Assembly: GCA_900556485.1 (NCBI GenBank)
Contig: USOX01000001.1
Location: forward strand, 310,001 to 374,000
Origin: an uncultured Dysgonomonas sp.
GTDB taxonomy: Bacteria > Bacteroidota > Bacteroidia > Bacteroidales > Dysgonomonadaceae
Direction of reading: 5' to 3'
Length of the DNA: 64,000 nt
Under the pieces are notes generated by a model. The model saw nothing but the letters and a program-made list of their open reading frames with translations. It was not told where the DNA came from and did not search any database. The position numbers and the translations under genes are program-made. Positions 63,203-64,000 of this stretch are shown piece by piece. Within the stretch, counting starts at the first letter, position 1. Each line of letters starts with the position of its first letter.

Positions 63203-64000
63203 TTATTCTTCACTTATCGAGACTTGTCCCAAATTTAGCTTTAATCTGTTACTGTCTATAAGGAAACGTATTGTATTTAACACATCCTCCTGTTGATAAT
63301 CAGATAAATAATCGGGTATAGATTCTATGGCCAATACGCCCTTTTCTTTTAGTAATCCTTCTATTGATTTACTTATTTTATTGAATTGCTTATTTGTTAA
63401 TCCGGACTTGTTTTTAGTCAGGCAAACATCACATTTACCACAATCGGCAGCATCTTTTTCTCCGAAATAGGATAATAAAACTTTGCTCCGGCATATTTCT
63501 GTTTGTCCGGCATAATGGGTTATCGCTCCAATTCGTTTTTCGAACCTGTCTTTCCGTTCTTCGTATACAATACGTGGAATAGTAAGGTGCTTAGATTCGA
63601 TACGGGGATGTGTATAACTTATTAATGGTGTTTTTTTATGTGGTATATAGTCTATTATATGCCTTTTAGCTAAAAGCTTCAGCATTTCATATACACTCTT
63701 TCTTGTAGTATTCAGGCGAAGGGCTAGCTCAGCTTCATCTATTGTTACATAATTGGTAAAGAGGCCTGTATACAGGCGTAATATTGTATTGACAAGCTGT
63801 TCGTTTTCACGGTCGAAATCATAGTGGTATAATTCATCCCTGTAAACAGTAAAAATCAGACGTGAGCGATTATCTATCTCGTCAGTATATTCTATGTAGC
63901 CCGACAATCCAAGTATCTTCAATGCATTATGAGCCGGAAGCATGGGTAACTTATAGGTTGCACAAAAGTGAGGCAGGTTAAAGTCGTAAGTCATGCCTAT
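63203..64000 (-). CDS. recQ: ATP-dependent DNA helicase RecQ, 3' part (cut by window edge)
   Basis: The minus strand is open from the window edge to the stop at 63203, about 265 codons of the C-terminal half. The zinc-binding region is in ICRSKVLLSYFGEKDAADCGKCDVCL, with four Cys. A winged-helix RQC domain is mostly upstream of it in the visible part (LNTTRKSVYEMLKLLAKRHIIDYIPHKK). The end is a short C-terminal domain without a clear HRDC. RecQ unwinds DNA in recombinational repair. The helicase core lies outside the window, so completeness cannot be judged. Confidence 0.9.
   Translation of the reverse strand: MGMTYDFNLPHFCATYKLPMLPAHNALKILGLSGYIEYTDEIDNRSRLIFTVYRDELYHYDFDRENEQLVNTILRLYTGLFTNYVTIDEAELALRLNTTRKSVYEMLKLLAKRHIIDYIPHKKTPLISYTHPRIESKHLTIPRIVYEERKDRFEKRIGAITHYAGQTEICRSKVLLSYFGEKDAADCGKCDVCLTKNKSGLTNKQFNKISKSIEGLLKEKGVLAIESIPDYLSDYQQEDVLNTIRFLIDSNRLKLNLGQVSISEE

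Overview
This window looks like chromosomal DNA of a Bacteroidales bacterium, most like Dysgonomonas or a close relative. The DNA is AT-rich. Promoters fit the Bacteroidetes pattern TTTG-N19-21-TAnnTTTG. Protein families typical of the group are present: a GH127 arabinofuranosidase, DUF1080 and Tat-type Gfo/Idh proteins, a DUF3316-like barrel, and a TPR/OmpA lipoprotein. I see no prophage, CRISPR array, rRNA or intact insertion sequence. The genus is an inference.

Layout. 1-2384 is the 5' part of glutamate synthase (gltB, cut by the edge). 2653-12541 is a long leftward leucine operon: leuA, a small DUF2695-like gene, leuC, a four-helix-bundle (S23-type) gene, leuD, a GH127 gene, a citramalate-synthase-like gene and leuB. 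Upstream of leuA (12570-12758) lies a complete ribosome-mediated attenuator: a strong promoter, a 20-residue leader peptide with five Ile and three Leu codons, mutually exclusive antiterminator and terminator pairings, and a U-tract. 12857-18251 holds a HAD phosphatase, small unknown genes and a YdjI/YdjG-like pair (SPFH-GYF and zinc ribbon). alaS follows, with a divergent M23 peptidase and MerR regulator. 22585-27011 is an O-acetylation cluster (MBOAT plus two SGNH proteins, one with LysM). 27157-33711 holds a Nim-like flavoprotein, a DUF418 membrane protein, and a parC-led operon with a DUF3316-like protein, a CPBP protease and a small membrane protein.

33854-39786 contains unknown exported proteins, an MBL hydrolase and a Gfo/Idh plus double-DUF1080 pair likely to act on 3-keto-glycosides. 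41326-43543 has metY and terC; GNAT and ftsE-like genes follow. 45143-49503 is a partial his operon (hisH, two DUF4870 genes, hisA, an unknown gene, hisF, hisIE), preceded by VanZ-like and thioredoxin-like genes. U32/RlhA-like and metA genes follow; a roughly 200-bp MITE-like element sits just upstream of metA. The right end has a rhodanese, korAB (2-oxoglutarate:ferredoxin oxidoreductase), tRNA-Gly(GCC) and tRNA-Leu(GAG), outer-membrane proteins, an MscS channel and the 3' part of a recQ gene.

How the genes connect. MetA has Glu111, which predicts acetyl-CoA use, so its product O-acetylhomoserine is the substrate of MetY. The CimA-like enzyme would let LeuBCD make 2-oxobutyrate for isoleucine, and this agrees with the Ile-rich leader peptide. 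Intergenic spaces carry several families of short palindromic or tandem-word repeats; three copies of a GTGACAAAAGTGAC element all face the same way relative to the next gene.
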